A DNA stretch of 64,000 nucleotides, taken from Flavobacterium johnsoniae (lineage in GTDB: Bacteria > Bacteroidota > Bacteroidia > Flavobacteriales > Flavobacteriaceae). Location of the stretch: assembly GCF_001879205.1 (NCBI RefSeq), contig NZ_MLFK01000008.1, forward strand, positions 62,001 through 126,000, written 5' to 3'. Both the position numbers and the translations under genes were made by a program. A model generated the notes under the pieces. The model saw only the letters and a list, made by a program, of their open reading frames with translations. It did no database searches and had not been told where the DNA came from. Shown one piece after another: positions 36,194 to 44,939 of this stretch (positions are counted from its first letter, which is position 1; each line of letters opens with the position of its first letter).

Positions 36194-36298
36194 CTGAAAC
36201 CTGAAACCTGAAACCTGAAACCTGAAACTTGAAACCTGAAACTTGAAACTTGAAACTTGAAACCTGAAACTTGAAACTTGAAACTTGAAACCTGAAAC
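36194..36298. repeat. 15-unit YTGAAAC heptamer tandem array
   Basis: Fifteen consecutive 7-bp units read CTGAAAC or TTGAAAC, differing only at the first base (order C C C C C T C T T T C T T T C). Degenerate units continue to about 36320. The array fills the gap between the TlpA gene and the next membrane protein gene, ending about 50 bp before its chosen start. A short related run (ATCTGAAACCTGAAAC) is at 44879-44894. Confidence 0.9.
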
Positions 36299-36350
36299 TA
36301 CAAACCTAAAACTTAAAACCTGTACCAATTTTCACTTAGATAAAGAATTA

Positions 36351-36824
36351 ATGGAATCAAAATTAAGTATCGCTGCATTCCGATCCAGATTAAAAAATAG
36401 TACAGAAATTGGTTCTCCAAACGTATTTTTAGGACAGTCAAGAATATTTCCTCTGTCGGGACCAGCAAAGCCTTTTTATGGATTTTTTGATGATAAAAGT
36501 TTTAGTTTAACTATAAATTCGGCAAAGTCCACAGCAGTTTTTCTTGTAAAAGGAAACTACGAGGATGTTGATAATAAACTTCACGTAAATTATAGTGTAG
36601 AACCCATCAGTAAACTTCAATCTGCGTGGGTAAAATTTGCACCAATAGTTTTGATAGTGGCGCTTAATATCTTTTTTCTGTTTTTTGCACGAGGACTTAG
36701 GCGAGCGTCTACAATTGTTAATCTGTTTTTGCTTTTTATGGCTTTCTATTCGAGATGGAAAGAAGAAAGAAAAAGAAAAAAATTAGAGCAAAAGTTTGTA
36801 AGTGTTTTTGAAATAAAAAGATAA
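36351..36824 (+). CDS. Small membrane protein of unknown function
   Basis: I do not recognise this 157-residue protein. I chose ATG 36351 (MESKLSIAAF) because the earlier in-frame ATG at 36285 lies inside the heptamer array. Residues 1-95 are soluble and contain beta-like stretches (KSFSLTINSAKSTAVFLVKG). Two hydrophobic segments (about 103-120 and 125-140) are followed by a basic tail, KEERKRKKLEQK. This suggests a membrane-anchored protein with an outside or inside N-terminal domain of unknown role. Confidence 0.6.
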   Translation: MESKLSIAAFRSRLKNSTEIGSPNVFLGQSRIFPLSGPAKPFYGFFDDKSFSLTINSAKSTAVFLVKGNYEDVDNKLHVNYSVEPISKLQSAWVKFAPIVLIVALNIFFLFFARGLRRASTIVNLFLLFMAFYSRWKEERKRKKLEQKFVSVFEIKR

Positions 36825-36896
36825 ATAAACAATAGAATATCTTCATCAAACCTGAAACTGACAAAGATATTCTAACCTGAAACTTTAAACATGAAA

Positions 36897-38303
36897 CTAA
36901 ATATTAATCGCCCCCTGTCCGGATGCGATCATATAGGCTTCTTTTAAAGTTTCGGAGTAGGTAGGGTGAGCGTATGAAATTCTAAACATATCTTCGTCAG
37001 TCACTTCATATTCCATTCCGATAACACCTTGGGCGATTAAGTCTGCAGCTCTTGGGCCGATAACGTGCATTCCTAAAAGTTCTCCATACTTAGGATCAGA
37101 CAGAATTTTAGAAAAACCGTCTTTTTCCATTGCCGCTCTTGCGCGCGCACTGGCAGAGAAAGGAAATTTTCCAACATGATATTCAATTCCTTTTTCTTTT
37201 AATTCTTCCTCGGTATAGCCAACCGAAGCCACTTCCGGCCAGGTATAAACAACACCTGGAATCAATTTATAATTGATATGCGGTTTTTGACCGTTGATAG
37301 TTTCAGCAACAAAAATACCTTCTTCTTCGGCTTTATGTGCGAGCATGGCTCCGGCAACAACATCGCCAATAGCGTAAATGTTTTCCGCTTTAGTCTGAAG
37401 TTTTTCATTGGTTACGATTCGGCCTTTTGAATCCGTTTCGATAGTAGTATTTTCTAATCCTAAGCCTTCTGTATAAGGTTTTCTTCCCACGGCAACCAGG
37501 CAGTAATCAGCGGTAATTTCCTGCGGATTATTGGATGCATCCAAAAAGCTCACTGTTGCATTCTTGCCGTTATTTTTAGCCGATTGTACTTTGTGGCCCA
37601 ATAAAATCCTGATGTTCTGTTTGGTGAAAATTTTCTTCAATTCTTTGCCAAGATCTTTGTCCATTGTTGGAATCAGGCTGTCAAAATATTCAATTATGGT
37701 AATTTCAACACCAATTCGCGCATAAATCGAAGCCATTTCTACACCAATTACACCTCCGCCAATAATAACAATGCTTTTTGGTTTTTCGGGTAACGAAAGT
37801 GCTTCTGTTGAAGTTATGATTCGTTTTTTATCAATTTCAACTCCGGGAATTGTGGCTGGTTTAGAGCCTGTTGCAATAATAAAATAGTTTGCAGATATTT
37901 TAGTCGAATGGCCGTCGTTGTGTTTTACACTTAATTCTGAGTTGTTTAAAAAAGAGCCAATTCCTTCAAAGACTTCAATTTTATTCTTCTTCATTAAAAA
38001 GTTAAGTCCGGCAATATTTTGTTCGACAACTTCACCTTTTCGTTTTATTAGCTGTTTGAAATCTAAACTCAATTTTCCGGTTAGAATTCCGTGAGCGGCA
38101 AATTTTGTTTCGGCAGTATGATAATGTTCTGTGCTGTCCAGTAAAGCTTTTGTGGGTATGCATCCTACATTTGTGCAGGTACCGCCCAATGCTTTGTATT
38201 TTTCTACAAGTGCAGTTTTGTAGCCCAATTGCGAACAACGAATCGCCGAAGCATAACCGCCGGGACCTGAACCTATAACAATGATATCAAATTTTGTTTC
38301 CAT
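36897..38303 (-). CDS. lpdA: Dihydrolipoyl dehydrogenase
   Basis: This 468-residue flavoprotein reoxidises dihydrolipoamide in 2-oxoacid dehydrogenase or glycine cleavage complexes. FAD motif GSGPGGYASAI is at residues 11-21. The redox-active disulfide is GGTCTNVGCIPTK (Cys43 and Cys48). NAD motif GGGVIGVEMASIYA is at about 178. YAIGDVVAGAMLAHKAEEEG and the C-terminal YAHPTYSE with catalytic His complete the family pattern. No E1 or E2 gene is adjacent, so it likely serves several complexes. It appears monocistronic. Confidence 0.95.
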   Translation of the reverse strand: METKFDIIVIGSGPGGYASAIRCSQLGYKTALVEKYKALGGTCTNVGCIPTKALLDSTEHYHTAETKFAAHGILTGKLSLDFKQLIKRKGEVVEQNIAGLNFLMKKNKIEVFEGIGSFLNNSELSVKHNDGHSTKISANYFIIATGSKPATIPGVEIDKKRIITSTEALSLPEKPKSIVIIGGGVIGVEMASIYARIGVEITIIEYFDSLIPTMDKDLGKELKKIFTKQNIRILLGHKVQSAKNNGKNATVSFLDASNNPQEITADYCLVAVGRKPYTEGLGLENTTIETDSKGRIVTNEKLQTKAENIYAIGDVVAGAMLAHKAEEEGIFVAETINGQKPHINYKLIPGVVYTWPEVASVGYTEEELKEKGIEYHVGKFPFSASARARAAMEKDGFSKILSDPKYGELLGMHVIGPRAADLIAQGVIGMEYEVTDEDMFRISYAHPTYSETLKEAYMIASGQGAINI

Positions 38304-38480
38304 AAATGATTTTTTAAAATAGTTAAAAGGACATCTTAGACTTAAACTTTAAGCAATCTATATGCCTTATTTTAAGTCGATGAAATTTAAGTATTTAAAT
38401 CGTATTCTGGAAGTTAATTTATTGTATTTCGTTATTTAAAAACTTGAATTTATGATATTTAAGAATTTTAAAAGCATAAA

Positions 38481-38515
38481 AAAAGTCCAAATCGGGTGAA
38501 TTGGACTTTTTGATT
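38481..38515. terminator. Terminator hairpin between lpdA and the 38530 gene
   Basis: AAAAGTCCAA (38481-38490) pairs with TTGGACTTTT (38501-38510). Both neighbours are leftward, so it most likely ends the 38913-38530 gene. Confidence 0.8.
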
Positions 38516-38529
38516 GTTTTTTAAATGAG

Positions 38530-38913
38530 TTAATCGTTTTCTGAAGTATTTTTCTTTACACCGCCAAAACTCGTTCTCATCATTTCTCTAATTTGAAATT
38601 GCGTTTTATTTCGCGTTACGCTTTTCCATTGGTCAAAATCATAAATATGAATTTGATCTGCATAAGGATTTGTTACAAAGAAAAGTCTTGATATTGAATA
38701 TTTGTAATATTTTAATTCATGCGAAATGTGGCGGTCGGGTACGACAATAAGAATCGTATCCCAGTCTAGAAAATTCTTAGGGACATCCTCTCTTTCTGTT
38801 AAACCAAGAGATTCAAAAAAGGCCACAATCTTTTGATCATTATTCTTATCGATCTTTTCATCGATACGTTTAATGGTGCTCAGAAGCTTTTTTTCATCTT
38901 TAATAACACTCAT
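38530..38913 (-). CDS. Hypothetical cytoplasmic protein (127 aa)
   Basis: I do not recognise this family. It has no signal peptide or TMS. The N-terminal part is helical and charged (DEKKLLSTIKRIDEKIDKNND). The middle has beta-like stretches (DTILIVVPDRHISHEL, SRLFFVTNPYADQIHIYDF), and the C-terminal 25 residues look disordered. It lies upstream of lpdA on the same strand, but a hairpin separates them. Codon use matches its neighbours, so it looks like a real gene. Confidence 0.6.
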   Translation of the reverse strand: MSVIKDEKKLLSTIKRIDEKIDKNNDQKIVAFFESLGLTEREDVPKNFLDWDTILIVVPDRHISHELKYYKYSISRLFFVTNPYADQIHIYDFDQWKSVTRNKTQFQIREMMRTSFGGVKKNTSEND

Positions 38914-39122
38914 ATAATCTCTGTTTTTTAAATTTTTATATAAAATTACATCAAATCAAAGTCATTTTGAAAAGTATCGCCAATAGAATGATTCTAAATT
39001 TTTAATAACCATTTTCAGGCTTCTAACAGATATTTATTGTGTGCTTTTTGATAAAATACTATTAATTTAAACCGTTTTAATGCTCTATTTTTATCGTTCT
39101 AACTTTTCCTAACCACGTTTAT

Positions 39123-41942
39123 ATGAAAATTGTTTACTTCAAAAGAATCATTCTGTACGGCATTTTTTTGATTTCCTGTATGGCATTTGCCCAAAATAAA
39201 TCAGAAAGAGAATTGGTTTTAATCGATAAAGACTGGCGTTTTTCGTTTGGCCATTTATATGATACAGAAAAAGATTTTGGACATGCAACGGGTTACTTTT
39301 CATATTTAACCAAAACCGGATTTGGCGATGGCCCGGCAGCGAAAGATTTTGATGACCGCGCCTGGCGAAGGCTTAATTTACCGCACGATTGGGCAGTAGA
39401 ACAGGGTTTTAGCGAAAGCGGCAGTTTCAGCCACGGATTTAAAACTTCGGGAAAAGGTTTTCCGGACAAAAGCATTGGCTGGTATCGAAAAAAAATCAAC
39501 ATTCCCGAAACAGATAACGGTAAAATAATTTCCTTAAAATTTGATGGTGTTTTTAGAAATTCAAAAGTGTTTTTTAACGGCTATTATTTAGGAACAGAAG
39601 AAAGCGGTTATAACGGATTTGAATATGATATTTCGGCTTATGTAAATTATGGAGGTGAAAATACGATTGTTGTTCGTGCCGATGCCTCAATGGAGGAAGG
39701 CTGGTTTTATGAAGGAGCGGGAATTTACAGACATGTTTATTTGCAGAAGACAAACCCAATTCATGTTGCAGCAAACGGAACTTATGTAACTGCAGAAATT
39801 AAAAATAAGAAGGCTGAGGTTCGGGCCGAAATTACGATTGAAAACAAAGGAAACTATAAAGGTTCGATTGAGGTAATTCAAACTATTTTTGACGTTTCAG
39901 ATAAGCAGATTACAAGCGTTTCTGAAAATATAGACGCACCTAAATTTTATAAAACAGCCCATTATACTTCCGTTTTAGAGGTAGATAAACCTCTTTTATG
40001 GGATATTGATTCACCCAATTTGTATCGTTTAGTAACGCAGTTAAAACAAGACGGAAAAATAATAGATCATTATGAAACTCCTTTTGGAATCCGAACGATA
40101 AAGTTTGATCCGGAAAATGGATTTTTTCTGAATGGAAAGTCTTTAAAATTAAAAGGAACAAACAATCATCAGGATCATGCCGGAATTGGAACGGCGCTTC
40201 CGGATGAAATGCAGTATTACAGAATTAAAAAATTAAAAGAAATGGGGTCGAACGCATATCGCTGTTCGCATCACCCGCCAACACCAGAACTATTAAAAGC
40301 TTGTGATGAACTCGGAATGCTTGTTATTGATGAAACCCGTTTAATGGGAATTAACGATTATCATTTAAATGATTTAAAGCGAATGATGGAACGCGACCGC
40401 AATCATCCGAGTATTATATGCTGGTCTGTAGGAAACGAAGAATGGAATATCGAAGGCAATATTGTGGGCGAGCGCGTGACTAATGTCATGCAGGATTTTG
40501 CAAAAAGTACTGACTCTACAAGACCGGTTACGGTAGGAATAAGCAGCGGATTTAAAAGCGGGATTTCGTCGGTAGTAGAAATTATGGGCTATAATTATCT
40601 CGGAAACGGCGATATAGATGCGCACAGAAACCAGTTTAAAAATCAGCCCGGAATGGGAACGGAGGAAGGTTCGACTTTTGCAACGCGCGGCATTTATTTT
40701 ACGGATGATGTAAAACACTATCAAAGTGCCTACGATCGAAAACCCCGCCCAAGTTTTTACAGCATTGAAGAAGGATGGAAGTTTTATGCTGAAAGGCCTT
40801 ATCTGGCCGGAATGTTTATTTGGACCGGTTTTGATTATCGAGGCGAACCAACACCTTATGGCTGGCCGTCTGTAACATCTTATTTTGGAATGATGGATGT
40901 CTGCGGTTTTCCAAAAGATAATGTGTTTTATTTAAAATCATGGTGGGGAACGCAGCCCGTTTTGCATATTATGCCACACTGGAACTGGAGCGGGATGGAA
41001 GGCAGGGAAATTGATGTCTGGGTGTATTCGAATTGTGATGAAGTAGAACTTTTTCTAAATAAAAAAAGTCTCGGCAAAAAGAAAATGGAACTCAACAGCC
41101 ATTTAGAGTGGAAAGTAAATTACACACCCGGAACTCTGGAAGCGATTGGATATCAAAATGGAAAAAAAGTACTTATTGAAACTCAAAAAACAACTGGAAA
41201 ACCAGAAAATATTAAACTGTCCTTAGACAAAGAAAATCCTTCTAAAGGAAATGTTTCTGTTATTACCGTAGAGGTTACGGATAAAAACGGTTTACACGTT
41301 CCAACGGCTGATGATGAAATTACATTTTCTATAAAAGGCGGAAAAATTCTAGGAGTAGGAAATGGCGATCCTGCTTCTTTAGAAAAAGATCAGTTTATTG
41401 ATGCTGTTTCGTTAATTCAAATAAAGAATTTTCAGGAACAAAAAAGAACTGTAGTTGCTTTGCCTAATGAATTGCAAAACTATCCGGAAAACGACTGGAA
41501 AACGGCTTTTAAAGACCGGGATTATAAAAACCAGGCACCGTCTTACATTTACCGCGGCGAATTTGATTTGAAAGACAATCAGTCTTCCGATATAGTGAAT
41601 TTCTTTTACAAAAAAATAGGTGTAGAAACTGCCGTTTTTATCAATGGAAAAAAAGTAAAGCCAAGTGCCGGGGACTCTCAAAAGTATATTTTGGATTCCA
41701 ATATTTTAAAACAAGGAATAAATACAATTTATATCGCAGCAACACCCTTGCAAAAAATAAAAGACTGGGATGTCATGAATACAGATCCCGGAATTATTCA
41801 GGTAATAACACCAGATGAACCATGGAAAAGAAAACTTTTTAACGGTTACGCCCAAATCATTATTCAAAAAGAGGAAACAGCAGATGAAATCGTTTTGTCG
41901 GCGTCTGCCAAAGGATTGCGGGCGGGAAGTTTGAAGAGATAG
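39123..41942 (+). CDS. Secreted GH2 family glycoside hydrolase (beta-galactosidase-like)
   Basis: This 939-residue enzyme has a signal peptide ending near CMAFAQ. The N-terminal jelly-roll sugar-binding domain (about 35-215) contains LPHDWAVEQ and GWYRKKINIP. An Ig-like domain (about 215-325) precedes the GH2 barrel (about 330-620). Acid/base Glu439 is in WSVGNEEWN and the likely nucleophile is Glu514 in GMGTEEGST. AYRCSHHPPTPELL and GFDYRGEPTPYG are also typical. The C-terminal about 300 residues hold further beta domains, including DUF4982-like text. It most likely releases galactose from oligosaccharides; beta-glucuronide or mannoside activity cannot be excluded. Confidence 0.88.
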   Translation: MKIVYFKRIILYGIFLISCMAFAQNKSERELVLIDKDWRFSFGHLYDTEKDFGHATGYFSYLTKTGFGDGPAAKDFDDRAWRRLNLPHDWAVEQGFSESGSFSHGFKTSGKGFPDKSIGWYRKKINIPETDNGKIISLKFDGVFRNSKVFFNGYYLGTEESGYNGFEYDISAYVNYGGENTIVVRADASMEEGWFYEGAGIYRHVYLQKTNPIHVAANGTYVTAEIKNKKAEVRAEITIENKGNYKGSIEVIQTIFDVSDKQITSVSENIDAPKFYKTAHYTSVLEVDKPLLWDIDSPNLYRLVTQLKQDGKIIDHYETPFGIRTIKFDPENGFFLNGKSLKLKGTNNHQDHAGIGTALPDEMQYYRIKKLKEMGSNAYRCSHHPPTPELLKACDELGMLVIDETRLMGINDYHLNDLKRMMERDRNHPSIICWSVGNEEWNIEGNIVGERVTNVMQDFAKSTDSTRPVTVGISSGFKSGISSVVEIMGYNYLGNGDIDAHRNQFKNQPGMGTEEGSTFATRGIYFTDDVKHYQSAYDRKPRPSFYSIEEGWKFYAERPYLAGMFIWTGFDYRGEPTPYGWPSVTSYFGMMDVCGFPKDNVFYLKSWWGTQPVLHIMPHWNWSGMEGREIDVWVYSNCDEVELFLNKKSLGKKKMELNSHLEWKVNYTPGTLEAIGYQNGKKVLIETQKTTGKPENIKLSLDKENPSKGNVSVITVEVTDKNGLHVPTADDEITFSIKGGKILGVGNGDPASLEKDQFIDAVSLIQIKNFQEQKRTVVALPNELQNYPENDWKTAFKDRDYKNQAPSYIYRGEFDLKDNQSSDIVNFFYKKIGVETAVFINGKKVKPSAGDSQKYILDSNILKQGINTIYIAATPLQKIKDWDVMNTDPGIIQVITPDEPWKRKLFNGYAQIIIQKEETADEIVLSASAKGLRAGSLKR

Positions 41943-41978
41943 AGTTTCAAGTTTCAGGTTCTGCCTTTTTTAGTTATC

Positions 41979-42029
41979 AAACCCGACAGTTCCGAAGCCT
42001 TGGGATAAAACGTGTCGGGTTTATTTTTT
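41979..42029. terminator. Terminator between GH2 and DHA2 genes
   Basis: AAACCCGACA (41979-41988) pairs with TGTCGGGTTT (42013-42022) and is followed by T residues. The loop carries a degenerate TCCGAAGCCTTGGGA palindrome. It lies between convergent genes. Confidence 0.8.
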
Positions 42030-42035
42030 ACTTTG

Positions 42036-43586
42036 TTAATGATCAGAAATTATCATGCTGGTTTTTGGTTTTTTAGATTTGTTCATTACAAATAAAAGCA
42101 GTGGCAAAGTCACTACAAAAAACAAACCAACTAGAAAGAAAGCATCTCTGTAACTTAAAAGCGAAGATTGTTTCATTACGATGTTTTCCATGAGTTTTAA
42201 GGCTTTGACTTTAGATTCGTTATAAGTAAAACCTCTGTATTGAAAGTATTTGATGTAAGCGTTTAAACGATCCATTGCCAAAATATTATTTGGATTAATA
42301 TCTGAGATTAATTCATTTCGATGTGCGGCAAAACGATGTGCAACGTAAGTATTTATAATAGATACACCAAAAGAACCGCCTAATTGACGCATCATATTAT
42401 TGAGCGCGGCACCTTGTCCAACATCTTTATCATCTAAGGAAGAAACTGCCAGCATGGTAAGCGGTACTGTGAGCAGCGCCATTCCTAAAGCACGAAAAAC
42501 AAGAGAGGCTGCGACTTCGGCGGCACTTGTGTTTAAAGTCATTCCGGACATTCGCCAATTAAAATAGATAAATAACAAAAATCCTGCTGCAATAATAATG
42601 ACGGGCGAAACACCTTTTTGCAGCATAGTACCGCATATTTTTAAAGCCAGTAAAGCAAATAATGCGCCCGGAAGTAAAAGTAATCCGGTTTGATAAGGTG
42701 AAAAACTCAAAAGGCGCTGTGCCACAACGGGACTTATATAAATAGAAATAAACATTCCAAATCCGGTTACAAATGTTAGTATTGCCGCAATACTCAAAGA
42801 TTTGCTTTTAAGCACCCGAAGATTAACCACCGGTTTTTCTATTGTTAATTCCCAATAAATAAAAGCCAGTAGAGTGGTGACGGCAATAATTGTTAGTACA
42901 ACAATATATTTGGTTTCAAACCAATCTTCGACTTCACCTCTTTCTAATACAGTTTGCAAAGCGCCAATTCCTATGGCGAGAAGCGCAATACCGGTCCAGT
43001 CAACTTTGGATATTTCTGGTTTTACAGCAGGTTCACGCAAAAGAAAAAAACAAGATATGGCAACCAAAATTCCAATAGGAATATTGATAAGAAAGATCCA
43101 GGGCCAATCGTAATTTTCAGTAATATACCCGCCCAGTGTGGGGCCAATTGTTGGTCCTATGAAAATTCCGGCTCCAAATAAAGCTCCTGCGGTTGATTGT
43201 TTGTCTTTTGGGAAAAGTTCAAATACAATTACCTGAGAAATAGATAACAAGGCACCACCGCCTATTCCCTGAAAAAACCGGAAAAAGACCAGCATCCAAA
43301 TATTAGACGAATGTCCGCACATAAAGGAGCAGACAGTAAATAAAACTACAGAACCAATATAATAATTACGTCTGCCCAGATTGGCACTTAAAAAACTGGT
43401 TATAGGAATAATAATTACGTTTGCAATGGCATAAGCTGTGATTACCCACGAAGTATCTTCGAGTGTTGCACCCAAATTTCCGCTCATGTGCGAAAGAGCA
43501 ACATTTACGATAGAGATGTCAATCAATTCCATAATGGCGGCAAGAATGACAGTAATAATAAGCAGGTTTCGGTTTAAAGGCGTCAT
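42036..43586 (-). CDS. DHA2-type MFS multidrug exporter (EmrB-like)
   Basis: This 516-residue inner-membrane exporter has about fourteen hydrophobic segments. Motifs are LMELIDISIVNVALSHMSGNLGA near the start, SANLGRRNYYIG as motif A, and GAGIFIGPTIGPTLGGY as motif C. It ends a leftward three-gene operon-like group with a PaaI thioesterase and a TetR regulator. A palindrome TATACC-AATC-GGTATA lies 12 bp before its ATG and matches those before the other two genes. No adjacent HlyD/EmrA or TolC gene is visible, which is unusual for EmrB-type pumps. Confidence 0.9.
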   Translation of the reverse strand: MTPLNRNLLIITVILAAIMELIDISIVNVALSHMSGNLGATLEDTSWVITAYAIANVIIIPITSFLSANLGRRNYYIGSVVLFTVCSFMCGHSSNIWMLVFFRFFQGIGGGALLSISQVIVFELFPKDKQSTAGALFGAGIFIGPTIGPTLGGYITENYDWPWIFLINIPIGILVAISCFFLLREPAVKPEISKVDWTGIALLAIGIGALQTVLERGEVEDWFETKYIVVLTIIAVTTLLAFIYWELTIEKPVVNLRVLKSKSLSIAAILTFVTGFGMFISIYISPVVAQRLLSFSPYQTGLLLLPGALFALLALKICGTMLQKGVSPVIIIAAGFLLFIYFNWRMSGMTLNTSAAEVAASLVFRALGMALLTVPLTMLAVSSLDDKDVGQGAALNNMMRQLGGSFGVSIINTYVAHRFAAHRNELISDINPNNILAMDRLNAYIKYFQYRGFTYNESKVKALKLMENIVMKQSSLLSYRDAFFLVGLFFVVTLPLLLFVMNKSKKPKTSMIISDH

Positions 43587-43597
43587 AAAATTATTTT

Positions 43598-43613
43598 TAT
43601 ACCAATCGGTATA
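43598..43613. promoter_or_regulatory. TetR operator copy 3 (before MFS gene)
   Basis: TATACC-AATC-GGTATA is a perfect palindrome with arms identical to the copy before the TetR gene (44790-44805). Confidence 0.85.
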
Positions 43614-43655
43614 TTTTTGTTCAAAAAAAATAAATCTAAAAAAACAGTTGTCTTA

Positions 43656-44105
43656 CTATAACATCTTTTTTACAACGTTAGTTTTAAATAAATTAGAAGT
43701 TGCTCTGGCAATTAATCTAGTTTCGCTGGCATTCCAGATTTCACATTGTGCATTTACCATTTGGCGTCCTTTTTTTATAATCAATGTTTTGGCCAGTATG
43801 GTATCGCCAATGTATGCAGGAGCAAAATAATCAACCACAAGATTTATTGTGGTGTAAAAGCTGTCTTCATTAAGAGAAAACATTGTTGCACCAATGCAGT
43901 CATCAGCAATCGCGGCGGTAACGCCGCCGTGTAAACTTTTAATTGGATTTGACATTTCTTCGCGAATCAGGTATTTAAAAGTTACCGTTCCTTCTTCGGC
44001 AGCTAGAACTATGGGTTTCATCCAGAGCATAAAAGGTGATGGTGAAGCTGTGAATTCTCTGTCGATATGATCTTGCAGAACTTGTAATCTTGTTTTTGTT
44101 TCCAT
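43656..44105 (-). CDS. PaaI-like hot-dog thioesterase
   Basis: This 149-residue protein has the hot-dog fold. The active-site region is SLHGGVTAAIADDCIGATMFSL at about residues 58-80, where HGG is the PaaI/YbgC-type motif. It probably hydrolyses a small acyl-CoA thioester. It is part of a leftward group with the TetR gene upstream and the MFS pump downstream. A related operator lies 20 bp before its ATG. A thioesterase in an efflux regulon suggests an acyl or aryl-CoA linked inducer, which is only an inference. Confidence 0.85.
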   Translation of the reverse strand: METKTRLQVLQDHIDREFTASPSPFMLWMKPIVLAAEEGTVTFKYLIREEMSNPIKSLHGGVTAAIADDCIGATMFSLNEDSFYTTINLVVDYFAPAYIGDTILAKTLIIKKGRQMVNAQCEIWNASETRLIARATSNLFKTNVVKKML

Positions 44106-44125
44106 TTTGGTTTTATGTTTATTTT

Positions 44126-44141
44126 TATACTGATTGGTATA
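44126..44141. promoter_or_regulatory. TetR operator copy 2 (before thioesterase gene)
   Basis: TATACT-GATT-GGTATA differs from the perfect palindrome by one base and has the same GATT spacer as copy 1. Confidence 0.8.
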
Positions 44142-44174
44142 TTTTTTTATAAAAAAAGGGTTTTCAGATTCCCT

Positions 44175-44786
44175 CTATTGTAAATCTTCTATTATTTTAT
44201 TTAGCGAAAGCATAATTGTCGATAAGTTGGATAAGTCTCCGGTTATTTTAGTAATCATGACTGCGCCTTCAATAATGGCAATTATCGTTAAGGCTGTTTT
44301 TTCAGGATCAATTGCTTTGGCTTTAAATTCACCTGCAGCAATTCCCTGCTCAATAAAATAAACTAGTTTTTCTTTCCAGGCCAAAATGACGCGTTCGACG
44401 TTTTTTTTAAGAACCGGATGCGTATCATCAGCCTCTGTGGCGGTATTTATAATAGGGCATCCGCCTTTTGTAACTCTTAATTCATAATAATCAGAATAGA
44501 GGCGGGGATAAACTAATAGTTTTCCTTTAAAAGTGGTTTCTTTTTCAATTTCGCTGCTAAAACTCTCCTGAAGTTTCTTGACATTAAATTTAAAAGCCGC
44601 TAAAGCTACTTCGTCTTTATTTTCAAAATTGCCATAAATGCTTCCTTTTGTTAATCCGGTTGCTTCGGTAATATCACTCATAGACGTGCCGCTGTACCCC
44701 TTCATATTAAAGATAGGTGCAGTTTTTTCTATTATAAATTGTTTGGTTCTTTCAGCTTTTCCCATGATGTACAAATTACAGAGCAA
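44175..44786 (-). CDS. TetR/AcrR family regulator
   Basis: This 203-residue repressor has a TetR HTH at about residues 8-55: FIIEKTAPIFNMKGYSGTSM, then DITEATGLTKGSIYGNFENKDEV. The long C-terminal domain (about 80-203) includes CPIINTATEADDTHP, a form often seen in the AcrR-like TetR_C_6 group. The same 16-bp palindrome lies before it, before the thioesterase and before the MFS gene, so it probably represses all three. It is divergent from an AraC-type gene. Confidence 0.92.
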   Translation of the reverse strand: MLCNLYIMGKAERTKQFIIEKTAPIFNMKGYSGTSMSDITEATGLTKGSIYGNFENKDEVALAAFKFNVKKLQESFSSEIEKETTFKGKLLVYPRLYSDYYELRVTKGGCPIINTATEADDTHPVLKKNVERVILAWKEKLVYFIEQGIAAGEFKAKAIDPEKTALTIIAIIEGAVMITKITGDLSNLSTIMLSLNKIIEDLQ

Positions 44787-44789
44787 ATA

Positions 44790-44805
44790 TATACCGATTG
44801 GTATA
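44790..44805. promoter_or_regulatory. TetR operator copy 1 (before TetR gene)
   Basis: TATACC-GATT-GGTATA is a perfect 6+4+6 palindrome starting 4 bp upstream of the TetR ATG. Confidence 0.85.
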
Positions 44806-44927
44806 ATTAAAAAAGCTTTTACTGATTTTTTTTAACCACAAAGCACATCAGCATATACGCAAACCGATAAAACCTGAAATCTGAAACCTGAAACAAAATA
44901 AACAAAAAGAAATATATTTGATTTTCA

Positions 44928-44935
44928 TAACTTTG
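44928..44935 (+). promoter_or_regulatory. Possible -7 element for the AraC gene
   Basis: TAACTTTG fits TAnnTTTG but lies only 4 bp before the ATG. A second candidate, TATATTTG, is at 44913-44920. Only one is likely to be used. Confidence 0.35.
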
Positions 44936-44939
44936 CAAA

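Noticed and set aside
36194..36298. Array resembling CRISPR repeats
   Set aside because: The units are contiguous 7-bp repeats with no unique spacers and no cas genes nearby.
40374..40724. 116-residue minus-strand ORF
   Set aside because: It is an antisense shadow of the GH2 barrel domain with no motif of its own.
43438..43830. 130-residue plus-strand ORF
   Set aside because: It runs antisense across the MFS start and thioesterase end and over the operator. No recognisable family.
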